Below, in pieces: positions 24,006-31,847 of a DNA stretch of 64,000 nt (positions within the stretch are counted from its first letter, which is position 1; each line of letters opens with the position of its first letter). The notes under the pieces were generated by a model. It was given only the letters and a program-made list of their open reading frames with translations. It was not told where the DNA came from and did no database searches. This DNA comes from Ruegeria arenilitoris (GTDB lineage: Bacteria > Pseudomonadota > Alphaproteobacteria > Rhodobacterales > Rhodobacteraceae): NCBI RefSeq assembly GCF_013030265.1, contig NZ_WPZQ01000006.1, forward strand, positions 124,001 through 188,000, given 5' to 3'. Both the position numbers and the translations under genes were made by a program.

Positions 24006-24698
24006 ATGAGCACACCCAAACTGACGAAAATCGATCACCCGCCTGCCACCCTGCGAGACATGGTGCAGGAACGCATGCGCGAGGCGATCATCGAAGGATT
24101 ATTCGAGCCCGGTCAAAGGCTTGTCGAACGCCCGCTTTGCGACCAGCTGGGCGTCAGCAGAACAGTGATTCGCGAAACCATCCGCTATCTCGAGGCCGAG
24201 GGGCTGGTGGAAATTCTACCGGGCCGCGGACCCATAGTAGCCACCATGAGCCGCGAAGACGCACGCCAAATCTACGATATTCGCCGAATGCTGGAGACGG
24301 CTGCAGCCGAAAACTGCGCCCGCAAGATCACGCCCGAACGCGCGCGATCTCTCAAAGATGCTTTGAAGCGTCTGAAACAGGGATTTTCTGATCGGACCCC
24401 CGGGGCGCTGTTTCGTGCCACCGCCGATTTCTATTCCGAGATCTTTGACGGCGCAGGGCACTACATCGCCTGGGATGTCGTCCAGCGCCTGAACGGTCGC
24501 ATCAGCCGTCTGCGCATGATGACCTTGTCGGCCACCGACCGTGACCGCCCCGGCATCGCGCATATGGAACGGATCTGCGAAGCCATCATTTCGGGCAATC
24601 CTGATGCTGCGCGGGTCGCCGTCGAAATGCATCTGGATGACACAACCTCAATCGCAGACCGTTTGCTTGCTGAAGAAGAGAAGAACAGCGATGACTAA
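24006..24698 (+). CDS. GntR-family (FadR/FCD branch) regulator
   Basis: A 230-residue regulator. The winged helix-turn-helix is clear: MREAIIEGLFEPGQRLVERP, then LCDQLGVSRTVIRETIRYLE, then AEGLVEILPGRGPIVA. The C-terminal all-helical FCD ligand domain covers about residues 85-220, with DIRRMLETAAAENCAR, and HMERICEAIISGNPDAARVA containing the metal/ligand-binding His region. I use the ATG at 24006; an earlier in-frame start would cover the operator and divergent promoter. It is divergent from the catabolic operon and overlaps the DUF1330 gene by eight bases, so it likely represses both until a pathway intermediate binds. Confidence 0.88.
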   Translation: MSTPKLTKIDHPPATLRDMVQERMREAIIEGLFEPGQRLVERPLCDQLGVSRTVIRETIRYLEAEGLVEILPGRGPIVATMSREDARQIYDIRRMLETAAAENCARKITPERARSLKDALKRLKQGFSDRTPGALFRATADFYSEIFDGAGHYIAWDVVQRLNGRISRLRMMTLSATDRDRPGIAHMERICEAIISGNPDAARVAVEMHLDDTTSIADRLLAEEEKNSDD

Positions 24699-24987
24699 TA
24701 CACCCAAAGCCTATTGGATCGCCAATGTTACCGTGACTGACCCCGAAGCCTATCAGGGCTATCAGGCGATCGCCCCCGAAGCCTTCCGCAAATACGGCGC
24801 CCGGTTTCTGGCGCGAGGGGAGGCGGAAACACTGGAAGGTCAACAGTGGCAGAGACGGGTCATCATTGAATTCGACAGCATGGAACAAGCGCGTGAGTGC
24901 TATGCTTCAGATGAATACCGGGCCGCGCGAGGAAAACGTGCCAGTGCCTGTCTCGCGGATATAGCTTTGATTGAAGGCCTAGAGTGA
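24691..24987 (+). CDS. DUF1330 family protein
   Basis: Small cytoplasmic protein of 98 residues with the ferredoxin-like dimeric alpha/beta-barrel fold of DUF1330: KAYWIANVTVTDPEAYQGYQ, then YGARFLARGEAETLEGQ, then RRVIIEFDSMEQARECYAS and the closing RAARGKRASACLADIALIEG. The family's reactions are mostly unknown; relatives sit near monooxygenase or amide-cleaving genes. Its ATG lies eight bases inside the end of gntR, so the two are co-transcribed. This makes it a likely accessory of the catabolic cluster, perhaps handling a reactive or volatile intermediate, but this is guesswork from place alone. Confidence 0.8.
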   Translation: MTNTPKAYWIANVTVTDPEAYQGYQAIAPEAFRKYGARFLARGEAETLEGQQWQRRVIIEFDSMEQARECYASDEYRAARGKRASACLADIALIEGLE

Positions 24988-24999
24988 CACTTATTCGTC

Positions 25000-25356
25000 T
25001 CAGGGCGTCAGTATCCAGTTGCCACTGGCGTCTTTACAACGGCGCGTTCTGATTTCACGGGTCTTGTCAGCGCCTTCCGGCTGGATGAAGTGCTGCAGGT
25101 GAACACAATTGTCCCGAATGTCTCGCACTCGGATCGTACCTTTTGATCCGGTCTGATCGTTCACCCACGACCGCTCCTGACCAACGCTTGGTGTACCCGT
25201 AGTCAGCAACGAGTTTGACGCGGCGTTGAGAACTTCGAAATCCGCAGGGCTAAGGCCCATTTCTGCAATGATTCGGGAAAGTGACTTGGCCTGAGCTACT
25301 GCTCCAGTTCCCAACAACATCATCGCGATCAATGCGGACGAAACCCAGGCTTTCAT
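25000..25356 (-). CDS. RT0821/Lpp0805-type surface antigen-like exported protein
   Basis: Exported protein of 118 residues. The signal peptide is MKAWVSSALIAMMLLGTGAV to AQA. The C-terminal half has the 17-kDa-antigen-like pattern: ERSWVNDQTGSKGTIRV, then NCVHLQHFIQ, then TRRCKDASGNWIL, with a conserved Cys pair and the closing GxW. Such proteins are envelope-associated with no known activity. The ATG at 25356 is chosen because the signal peptide starts there; the 12 extra residues of the longer frame are not signal-like. It converges on the DUF1330 gene and diverges from allE. Confidence 0.68.
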   Translation of the reverse strand: MKAWVSSALIAMMLLGTGAVAQAKSLSRIIAEMGLSPADFEVLNAASNSLLTTGTPSVGQERSWVNDQTGSKGTIRVRDIRDNCVHLQHFIQPEGADKTREIRTRRCKDASGNWILTP

Positions 25357-25528
25357 GCTGGCCTCACTTTTTTGAAATATATTTACCCTCAAGGATATAC
25401 CTCTGCGCAGGCATGGCCAAGCCCCGGATCCGCACCTTCAAATTATCCCGAACAAACCTATTGCATGACCAGCGCTAGGACAGGGCAATCGTTGCCTTCA
25501 TAGTAACTCTGAAACGATGAGGCACTCG

Positions 25529-26362
25529 ATGGCACAACCAAACTACTATGCTCCAAATGGCGGACATCCCGGACAGGAACAGCTTTTAACTGACCGCGCC
25601 ATGTTTACCGACGCTTACGCAGTGATCCCCAAAGGCACGATGCGCGATATCGTGACCAGCTATCTGCCCTTTTGGGAGGGTACGCGCCTGTGGGTGCTGT
25701 CCCGTCCTCTAAGCGGATTTGCCGAAACATTTTCTCAGTACATCATGGAAGTTCAACCGGGTGGCGGTAGCAATCAGCCAGAAACCGATGCCAAAGCGCA
25801 AGGCGTGATCTTTGTGGTCGAAGGAACGGTGTCGCTGACACTTGCCGGAGCGGAACATGTACTGGAAACCGGCGGTTACGCTTATATTCCAGCAGGAATC
25901 GAATGGACCCTGCGCAATCGGTCTGACGCAACTGCCCGGTTCCACTGGGTACGCAAGGCTTACGAAGCAGTGCCGGGCCTGCCCGCACCTGATCCAATCA
26001 TCACCAATGAACAGGACATTGCCCCAACTCCGATGCCAGGGACCGAGGGGCGCTGGGCCACCACCCGATTTGCCGATCCCGAAGATCTGCGCCACGACAT
26101 GCATGTGAACATCGTTACCTTCGAACCGGGCGGTGTGATTCCGTTTGCCGAAACCCATGTCATGGAACACGGACTATACGTGCTGGAGGGCAAGGCAGTT
26201 TACCGGCTCAATCAGGATTGGGTCGAGGTGGAAGCAGGCGATTACATGTGGTTGCGCGCCTTCTGCCCGCAGGCCTGCTATGCTGGGGGTCCGGGGCGTT
26301 TCCGCTATCTGCTCTATAAGGACGTAAACCGGCACATGCCCCTATCCCTGTCATCACGATAA
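25529..26362 (+). CDS. allE: (S)-ureidoglycine aminohydrolase, bicupin
   Basis: Converts (S)-ureidoglycine to (S)-ureidoglycolate and ammonia in purine catabolism; Mn-dependent, cytoplasmic. The 277-residue protein has two cupin domains: first with QGVIFVVEGTVSLTL and AYIPAGIEWTLRN (about 90-130), second with GVIPFAETHVMEHGLYVLEG and DYMWLRAFCPQACY (about 210-260). The metal ligands Glu, His, His and Gln fall in the second cupin (ETHVMEHG). I prefer the ATG at 25529, six bases after a GAGG, over the one at 25517, which lacks a site. A strong terminator follows. The product feeds AllA encoded at 29.4-29.9 kb. Confidence 0.88.
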   Translation: MAQPNYYAPNGGHPGQEQLLTDRAMFTDAYAVIPKGTMRDIVTSYLPFWEGTRLWVLSRPLSGFAETFSQYIMEVQPGGGSNQPETDAKAQGVIFVVEGTVSLTLAGAEHVLETGGYAYIPAGIEWTLRNRSDATARFHWVRKAYEAVPGLPAPDPIITNEQDIAPTPMPGTEGRWATTRFADPEDLRHDMHVNIVTFEPGGVIPFAETHVMEHGLYVLEGKAVYRLNQDWVEVEAGDYMWLRAFCPQACYAGGPGRFRYLLYKDVNRHMPLSLSSR

Positions 26363-26370
26363 CTTAGGGT

Positions 26371-26392
26371 GGCCCGGTTTCGGGCCATTTTT
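26371..26392 (+). terminator. Rho-independent terminator after allE
   Basis: GGCCCG (26371-26376), loop GTTT, CGGGCC (26381-26386), then ATTTTT. A short GC stem with a T-run eight bases after the allE stop. Confidence 0.8.
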
Positions 26393-26470
26393 CGGTCCGG
26401 GGGTTCACATAAGCGTTGGAATTTGCTGAAATAACTCTAAATTCCTTTTTCGAGTATTGGAGATTGGTCC

Positions 26471-26794
26471 ATGAAACTGCGTACACCTTTGATGACACTT
26501 GCCGCGATTGCCACGTTTGCAGCTGTCGACGCTGCACCCGTCGCAGCCAAGGAAACGACCAAATCCGTCTTTGTCATGAGCCGCACCTGGGCTGTTACTC
26601 AGGTGTCGGATTCTCCGGTCATCTATCGCGCAACCCGCGACAACAACAATCTGAATCCCTTTGGCCCGCCGCCACGCCTGCGCACAATTCAGGCGATTGC
26701 AGCGATCCAGAAGGCAACCGGATGCAAACCGATTGTGCCCAGCATGTATCAGAACATCTCGGGTCAGTTCTTTTCACAAGTCAGCTGCAACTGA
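26471..26794 (+). CDS. small exported protein of unknown function
   Basis: I do not recognise a family. The 107-residue product begins with a signal peptide (MKLRTPLMTLAAIATFAAVD to AAPVAAK). The mature part is about 82 residues, basic and asparagine/proline-rich in the middle (RATRDNNNLNPFGPPPRLR), and has only two Cys, GCKP and the penultimate VSCN, which probably pair. A GGAG-like site lies before the ATG. It follows the allE terminator and precedes the GAPDH-like gene by 54 bases, so it has its own promoter. No link to purine metabolism is evident. Confidence 0.62.
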   Translation: MKLRTPLMTLAAIATFAAVDAAPVAAKETTKSVFVMSRTWAVTQVSDSPVIYRATRDNNNLNPFGPPPRLRTIQAIAAIQKATGCKPIVPSMYQNISGQFFSQVSCN

Positions 26795-26848
26795 CACTGC
26801 GTCAGAACGGCCATTGAGGTCGCCCCGGCGGCCTGCCATAGCTTGCGC

Positions 26849-27835
26849 ATGAGACTCGCAATCAACGGATTCGGCCGTATCGGTCGTACAATTCTGCGGC
26901 AGGTTCTGGCCCTGCCAAAAGAATCTGACATCGAGCTGGTGTTGATCAACGACATCGCACCGCTGGAAACCTGCGCATATCTGTTCAAGTACGACAGCAC
27001 ATTTGGCCCATATCCCGGAACGGTGCTGGAAGGTGACGCGGCGCTTGTGATTGACGGCCATGTCATTCCGATGTCCCACAGCTCCGACCTGACACGAGTG
27101 GACCTGACCGGCGTCGATGTGATGCTTGATTGCACCGGAATTGCAAGAAGCTCCGATGTCGCGCGCAGGGGGTTGAGCGCGGGTGCCAGCAAGGTCCTGA
27201 TCTCGGGCCCGTCGCCTGCAGCTGAAACAACAATTGTGTTGGGTGCCAACGAAGATGAATTGGGCACCGCCCGGATCGTCTCAAACGCTTCGTGCACCAC
27301 CAACGGGCTTGCGCCGCTGGTCAAGTTGCTGGATGGCCTGGGTGGCATCGCATCGGGTCACATGACCACGATCCACTGCTACACCAACAGCCAGCCCATG
27401 GTGGATGCCCCGCGTGGGGATCTGGCCCGCTCCCGTGCCGGAGCCATGTCCATGGTTCCGACGACTTCAAGCGCAACACATTTGATCGATGTGGTTTTAC
27501 CGCATCTGGCGGGTCGCATATCCGGTGCAGCGGTGCGTGTTCCAACCGCCAGTGTTTCGGCAGTGGATCTGATCGTGACGCTAGAGAAAAGCATGAGCGC
27601 TGAAGCATTCTTGTCGAGCTTGTGCAATGCTGTCGAGGACTCACCTGTGCTCGGCTGGACTGATCTGCCGCTGGTGTCATCTGATCTGCGCGCGCGCCCA
27701 GAATCTCTGGTCATTGCAGGTCCGGAAACCCGAATGGTGGGCCAGAACCAGGTTCGCGTGTTTGGCTGGTATGACAATGAATGGGGCTTTTCCGCACGCA
27801 TGCTGGATGTTGCCCGTCTGATGGCTGATACCTGA
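26849..27835 (+). CDS. glyceraldehyde-3-phosphate dehydrogenase family protein (paralogue)
   Basis: Phosphorylating GAPDH-type oxidoreductase of 328 residues. NAD domain GFGRIGRTILRQ with Asp in VLINDIAPLE; catalytic SNASCTTNGLAP; HCYTNSQ (usual HAYTNDQ); SSATHLIDVVLP; and C-terminal GWYDNEWGFS. Departures from the canonical enzyme, such as HCYTNSQPMVDAPRGDLARS where most have T.DQ...D.PH.D.RR, mark it as a divergent paralogue rather than the main glycolytic gene. It may be an erythrose-4-phosphate or other phospho-aldehyde dehydrogenase. The ATG at 26849 is used; a TTG two codons before is in frame. It sits inside the purine catabolic genes without obvious pathway reason. Confidence 0.8.
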   Translation: MRLAINGFGRIGRTILRQVLALPKESDIELVLINDIAPLETCAYLFKYDSTFGPYPGTVLEGDAALVIDGHVIPMSHSSDLTRVDLTGVDVMLDCTGIARSSDVARRGLSAGASKVLISGPSPAAETTIVLGANEDELGTARIVSNASCTTNGLAPLVKLLDGLGGIASGHMTTIHCYTNSQPMVDAPRGDLARSRAGAMSMVPTTSSATHLIDVVLPHLAGRISGAAVRVPTASVSAVDLIVTLEKSMSAEAFLSSLCNAVEDSPVLGWTDLPLVSSDLRARPESLVIAGPETRMVGQNQVRVFGWYDNEWGFSARMLDVARLMADT

Positions 27836-27841
27836 TCAGAC

Positions 27842-27863
27842 CGCAGCGCTGGCTCGCGCTGCG
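27842..27863. terminator. hairpin between convergent gap-like and NCS2 genes
   Basis: CGCAGCGC (27842-27849), loop TGGCTC, GCGCTGCG (27856-27863): a perfect 8-bp stem seven bases after the GAPDH-like stop, followed by a weak T-rich segment. It may end transcription from either side. Confidence 0.55.
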
Positions 27864-27884
27864 ATCTGCTTTCTCATCCCGACA

Positions 27885-29312
27885 CTATTCGCCAGGCAGG
27901 CTTCCCGACCCGTGGCCAGCCATACCGCCCGACACTTCTTCGGTTGCTTCTTCGGCCAGTTCCTCGGGCAGGATCAGGTTGAGGACGATGGCAATCAACG
28001 CTGCAGGCAGCAGGCCGCTTTTCATCAGAATGCCAAGCGTATCTGGCAAGTGTTGAACCGCATCCGGTTCAAGCTGAAGACCGAACCCGATGGAAAGCGA
28101 GATGGCAAAGATCACCATGTTGCGCCGGTTCCAGTCGACATCGGACAGCATCGAGACACCGGCCGCCACAACCATACCGAACATGACGATCACACCGCCA
28201 CCCAGCACTTCGATCGGGACGGTGCGGATGATTGCACCAACCTTGGGAACCAGACCGCACAGGATCAGGAACAAGGCACCGATGGTGACGACATGGCGGC
28301 TCATCACGCCAGTCATCGCAATCAGGCCGACATTCTGACTGAAGGACGTATTAGGCAATCCACCGAACACACCTGCCAGAGCCGAACCAAAACCATCAGC
28401 ATAGGTGGCGCCTGCGATCTCTTTATCCGTCGCTTCGCGCCCGGCACCACCTTTGGTCACTCCAGACACATCCCCTACGGTTTCAATCGCCGAGACAAAC
28501 GCCATCAGGCAAAAGCCGATCACCGCTGCAAACGAGAACTCAAAGCCGTATTTGAACGGAACGGGCAGCGCAAAGGCCGACGCACGGCTCCAGCTTGTAC
28601 CGATCGCCTCGAAGGTAACCATCCCCACCATCAGCGCATAGGCATAACCAACCGCAAGACCGATCAGAACAGCCGATACCGAGAGCATCCCCCGGGTAAA
28701 GAACTTCAGCGCAAGGGTTACGACAACAACGACCATTGCTGCGGACCAGTTCAACATTGAGCCATATTCCGGCGTTCCGATGGCTGGCACTCCACCTGCA
28801 GCATACTGGATACCGACTTTGACGAGCGCCAGACCAATCATGGTAACAACGAGGCCGGTGACAAGCGGTGGCAAAGCGAACCGGATTTTACCGATCACCG
28901 CCCCCAGACAAGCGTGAAACACTCCACCGACGATCACGCCACAGAACAGCGCGGAAAGTCCGTCAACGCCTTTACCCGCCACAAGCGGGATCATGATCGG
29001 CAAGTAGGCAAAGCTTGTCCCCTGAACGATGGGCAGGGCCGCCCCTACTGGGCCCAGAGTGATGGTCTGCAACAACGTTGCGATACCCGCAAACAGCATC
29101 GACATCTGGATCAGATACAAAAGTTCAGGGAAATCGGGCGAATTCGATCCGAACCCGAAGCCTGCCGCCCCCGCAACGATAATGGCAGGCGTAACATTCG
29201 AGACGAACATCGCCAGCACATGCTGGATACCCAACGGGATCGCCTTGTGCAGTGCCGGTGTATAGTTTGGATCCCGAAGCTGTTCGGGTGTTCCTATTGA
29301 AGTTTCGGCCAT
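27885..29312 (-). CDS. NCS2-family purine (uric acid/xanthine) permease
   Basis: Nucleobase:cation symporter-2 of 475 residues with about 12-14 helices. Family markers: IPLGIQHVLAMFVSNVTPAI near the N-terminus, GAALPIVQGTSFAYLPIMIP, FVSAIETVGDVSGVTKGGAG and the NAT signature region GLPNTSFSQNVGLIAMTGVM (Q-N-x-G-x-x-x-x-T). The place next to allA and puuE-uraD makes uric acid or xanthine the likely substrate. It is 64 bases downstream of allA's end in the opposite order, that is, allA ends upstream and this gene is transcribed further toward 27.9 kb or independently, as the ATG at 29312 follows a 64-base spacer. Confidence 0.87.
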   Translation of the reverse strand: MAETSIGTPEQLRDPNYTPALHKAIPLGIQHVLAMFVSNVTPAIIVAGAAGFGFGSNSPDFPELLYLIQMSMLFAGIATLLQTITLGPVGAALPIVQGTSFAYLPIMIPLVAGKGVDGLSALFCGVIVGGVFHACLGAVIGKIRFALPPLVTGLVVTMIGLALVKVGIQYAAGGVPAIGTPEYGSMLNWSAAMVVVVVTLALKFFTRGMLSVSAVLIGLAVGYAYALMVGMVTFEAIGTSWSRASAFALPVPFKYGFEFSFAAVIGFCLMAFVSAIETVGDVSGVTKGGAGREATDKEIAGATYADGFGSALAGVFGGLPNTSFSQNVGLIAMTGVMSRHVVTIGALFLILCGLVPKVGAIIRTVPIEVLGGGVIVMFGMVVAAGVSMLSDVDWNRRNMVIFAISLSIGFGLQLEPDAVQHLPDTLGILMKSGLLPAALIAIVLNLILPEELAEEATEEVSGGMAGHGSGSLPGE

Positions 29313-29376
29313 GAGTACTGTCCTCCCAGTTCAGATTTCACGGGGTTATTGCCGCTTATCCCGCGGCTTCATTGGG

Positions 29377-29862
29377 TTACGGCACGACCTCATAGGGTGT
29401 GTCGAACCAGTATTCTTCGAGATTGCTTCCTGCGCCGATCCTGTCGACCACTGCAAACAGACCGGGCCCGTGCAATGGCGTCAGAACACCATGCCATGTA
29501 CCGCGATGATAGTTCACCGCCTGCCCGGGCAGCGTCAAAAACGCCTTTGGCTCACCCGGCTTGCCACCTTCATCCGGCGCAACGATGACCAAAAAGGGTT
29601 GGTGCGTCATCGGAATAAACGCCTGGCTTCCATCGGGGTGCCGTTCAACCATCTCCAACCGATAGGGCAGTTCCCGCGGGTTGGCGTCGAACAAACTGAT
29701 ACCGGCGCACCCGCCCGAGAAATCAAGTGCAGCCCGGTCATGGTACCGGCCACATTGCCCCTGATTGATGATCTTATCGGGCGTTCCGGATGTGTCGATA
29801 ACATCGCCAAACGGGGCGAATGCCTCTGCCGAGATCGGCTCAATCACGATCTGGCGACTCAT
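29377..29862 (-). CDS. allA: ureidoglycolate lyase
   Basis: Cleaves (S)-ureidoglycolate to glyoxylate and urea, the last step of the urate pathway. The 161-residue length is typical. Motifs: SAEAFAPFGDVIDTSG at the start, RYHDRAALDFSGGCAGISLF, MVERHPDGSQAFIPMTHQPF with conserved His, and YHRGTWHGVLTPL near residue 118-130. Its ATG overlaps the stop of puuE-uraD (ATGA at 29859-29862), so the two are translationally coupled. The permease gene follows 64 bases downstream on the same strand. Confidence 0.92.
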   Translation of the reverse strand: MSRQIVIEPISAEAFAPFGDVIDTSGTPDKIINQGQCGRYHDRAALDFSGGCAGISLFDANPRELPYRLEMVERHPDGSQAFIPMTHQPFLVIVAPDEGGKPGEPKAFLTLPGQAVNYHRGTWHGVLTPLHGPGLFAVVDRIGAGSNLEEYWFDTPYEVVP

Positions 29863-31277
29863 GACGGCAGCACATCCCGCAGACGGAATTCGGCGATCCG
29901 TTCAACCTGTCGGCAGGCTTCGGCAAACTCCGTTGCACGATCGTGGTCGATCCGCCGGTGGAAAGCCCGCAGGATCGACGCCTTATCGTGATCGCGTACC
30001 GCAATGATGAAAGGGAAACCGAATTTTTTCGTATACTGACTGTTCAGTTCGGTGAACGTGGTTCGTTCCTCATCGGTCAGCGCATCCAAACCGGCAGAAG
30101 CCTGTTCAGACGTGCTTTCTTGGGTCAGGCGCTTGGCTTGTGCCAGCTTACCCGCCAGATCCGGGTGCGCCGTCAGTACCCCCAACCGCTCCGTTTCGGA
30201 GGCTGAGCGGAACATGCGGGTCAAAGCGTTGTGCAATCCTCCGGCCGTGTCATGTGCAGGGCCAAGTTCAAGGTCATGGGCGCGCTCGGCAATCCATGCC
30301 GAATGTTCGAAAATCCCGCCATAGGTCTGCACGAACTCTTCTCGCCCCATCTGCGAGGGTTTTGGATGATGCTGTGGCGGATGGGCCTCGGCCCAATGTT
30401 CGGCAATCTGCAACCGCGTCGCAAACCACACATCAGAAAAGCCGCGCGCATAGTCCAGGAACCGCTTGAGGGCCATGACACGCCCGGGACGTCCGATCAG
30501 GCGGCAATGCAGGCCTATCGACAACATCTTGGGTGCACCCGCCTCGCCCTCTTCGTACAGCGCATCAAAGCTGTCCTTGAGATAGGAATAGAACTGATCG
30601 CCCGAATTGAACCCCTGCGGCGTTGCAAAGCGCATATCGTTGCAATCCAGCGTATAAGGCACGATCAACTGATCGCGCCCACCTGACTGCGTCCAATAAG
30701 GCAGATCATCAGCATAGGTATCCGCGACATAGGAAAACCCGCCTTCTTCACCGACCAGCCGAACGGTATTTTCTGAACAGCGGCCAGTGTACCACCCACG
30801 CGGGCGTTCCCCCACGACTTCGGTGTGCAGGCGGATCGCCTCGGCAATCTGTGCACGCTCTTCGTCTTCGGGTATGTCTTTGTGTTCGACCCATTTCAGC
30901 CCGTGGCTGGCAATTTCCCAGCCTGCATCTTGCATCGCGGCAACCTGATCGGGCGAGCGCGCCAGTGCTGTCGCCACACCATAGACAGTGATAGGCAAAT
31001 CCTTCATCAACCGATGCAATCGCCAGAACCCTGCCCGCGCGCCGTATTCATAGATGGATTCCATATTCCAATGGCGCTGACCCGGCCATTGCGCCGCGCC
31101 CACGATCTCAGACAGAAACGCCTCGGACGCGGCATCCCCATGCAGAACGCAGTTTTCACCACCTTCCTCGTAGTTCAGTACAATCTGTACAGCGAGCTTT
31201 GCGCCACCGGGCCATTGCGCATCAGGCGGGTTGGCTCCGTATCCGATCAGATCACGGGGGTAACGAGGGGGCTGCAT
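29859..31277 (-). CDS. puuE: bifunctional allantoinase (PuuE) / OHCU decarboxylase (UraD)
   Basis: Fusion of 472 residues. Residues 1-300 are a polysaccharide-deacetylase-type allantoinase (PuuE): YPRDLIGYGANPPDAQWPGG, NYEEGGENCVLHGDA, WEIASHGLKWVEH, GWYTGRCSENTVRL and MLSIGLHCRLIGRPGR. Residues about 310-472 are OHCU decarboxylase, with LGVLTAHPDLAGK carrying catalytic His371 and KFGFPFIIAVRDHDKASIL. The two domains act in consecutive steps (OHCU to S-allantoin to allantoate). I use the ATG at 31277, which matches the family start; the longer frame adds 13 unmatched residues. The end overlaps allA. The uraH gene, supplying OHCU, starts 209 bases away on the other strand. Confidence 0.92.
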   Translation of the reverse strand: MQPPRYPRDLIGYGANPPDAQWPGGAKLAVQIVLNYEEGGENCVLHGDAASEAFLSEIVGAAQWPGQRHWNMESIYEYGARAGFWRLHRLMKDLPITVYGVATALARSPDQVAAMQDAGWEIASHGLKWVEHKDIPEDEERAQIAEAIRLHTEVVGERPRGWYTGRCSENTVRLVGEEGGFSYVADTYADDLPYWTQSGGRDQLIVPYTLDCNDMRFATPQGFNSGDQFYSYLKDSFDALYEEGEAGAPKMLSIGLHCRLIGRPGRVMALKRFLDYARGFSDVWFATRLQIAEHWAEAHPPQHHPKPSQMGREEFVQTYGGIFEHSAWIAERAHDLELGPAHDTAGGLHNALTRMFRSASETERLGVLTAHPDLAGKLAQAKRLTQESTSEQASAGLDALTDEERTTFTELNSQYTKKFGFPFIIAVRDHDKASILRAFHRRIDHDRATEFAEACRQVERIAEFRLRDVLPS

Positions 31278-31486
31278 GCTGTGTTCCGTCTTCGTCTGGT
31301 TACAATATTCAATCAATAGCGCAGAAAACGGCAGACGATTATCAAATCAATCCGAACGCTGTTTCCATTTCTTTCTGCGTTCCCAAAGTCTGTGAATTCA
31401 ATTGAGACTGTGTCAAACCAAACCTGTTTGCCAAGGTTCGCGACATGCGGCAAACGGGAATATCGACAGGATAACAGGAGATGACC

Positions 31487-31843
31487 GTGGCAGGCTATCT
31501 GACAACCCATGTATTGGACACGGCCCGCGGCTGCCCGGCAGAAGGCCTGAAAATCGCGCTTTATCGGGTATCCGGCAACTCGCACAAGAAACTGGTCGAG
31601 ATGGAAACCAACGCCGATGGCCGGACAGATAGCCCGATCCTGCCAAAAGAGAAATTCAAGGCAGGCACCTACGAGTTGATATTTTTCGCCGGTGATTACC
31701 TGCATGCGACAGGTCAGGCGGCAGAGGATCCTCTGTTCCTGGATCAGGTCCCAATCCGATTTGGCATGTCAGATGAAGAGGCGCATTATCACGTGCCTCT
31801 ATTGTTGTCGCCCTTTGGGTATTCAACCTATCGCGGCAGCTGA
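31487..31843 (+). CDS. uraH: 5-hydroxyisourate hydrolase (transthyretin-like)
   Basis: Hydrolyses 5-hydroxyisourate to OHCU. The 118-residue protein has the family hallmarks: GYLTTHVLDTARGCPAEGLK with catalytic His, NADGRTDSPIL with Arg, and the C-terminal YRGS tetrapeptide. I choose the GTG at 31487: an AGGAG site abuts the ATG at 31481 with no spacer but lies six bases before the GTG, and the family starts with M-A-G-Y-L. Divergent from puuE-uraD; its end is five bases from the end of the convergent LysR gene. No cleavable signal peptide, so it acts in the cytoplasm with PuuD's cytoplasmic product. Confidence 0.92.
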   Translation: MAGYLTTHVLDTARGCPAEGLKIALYRVSGNSHKKLVEMETNADGRTDSPILPKEKFKAGTYELIFFAGDYLHATGQAAEDPLFLDQVPIRFGMSDEEAHYHVPLLLSPFGYSTYRGS

Positions 31844-31847
31844 TCAC

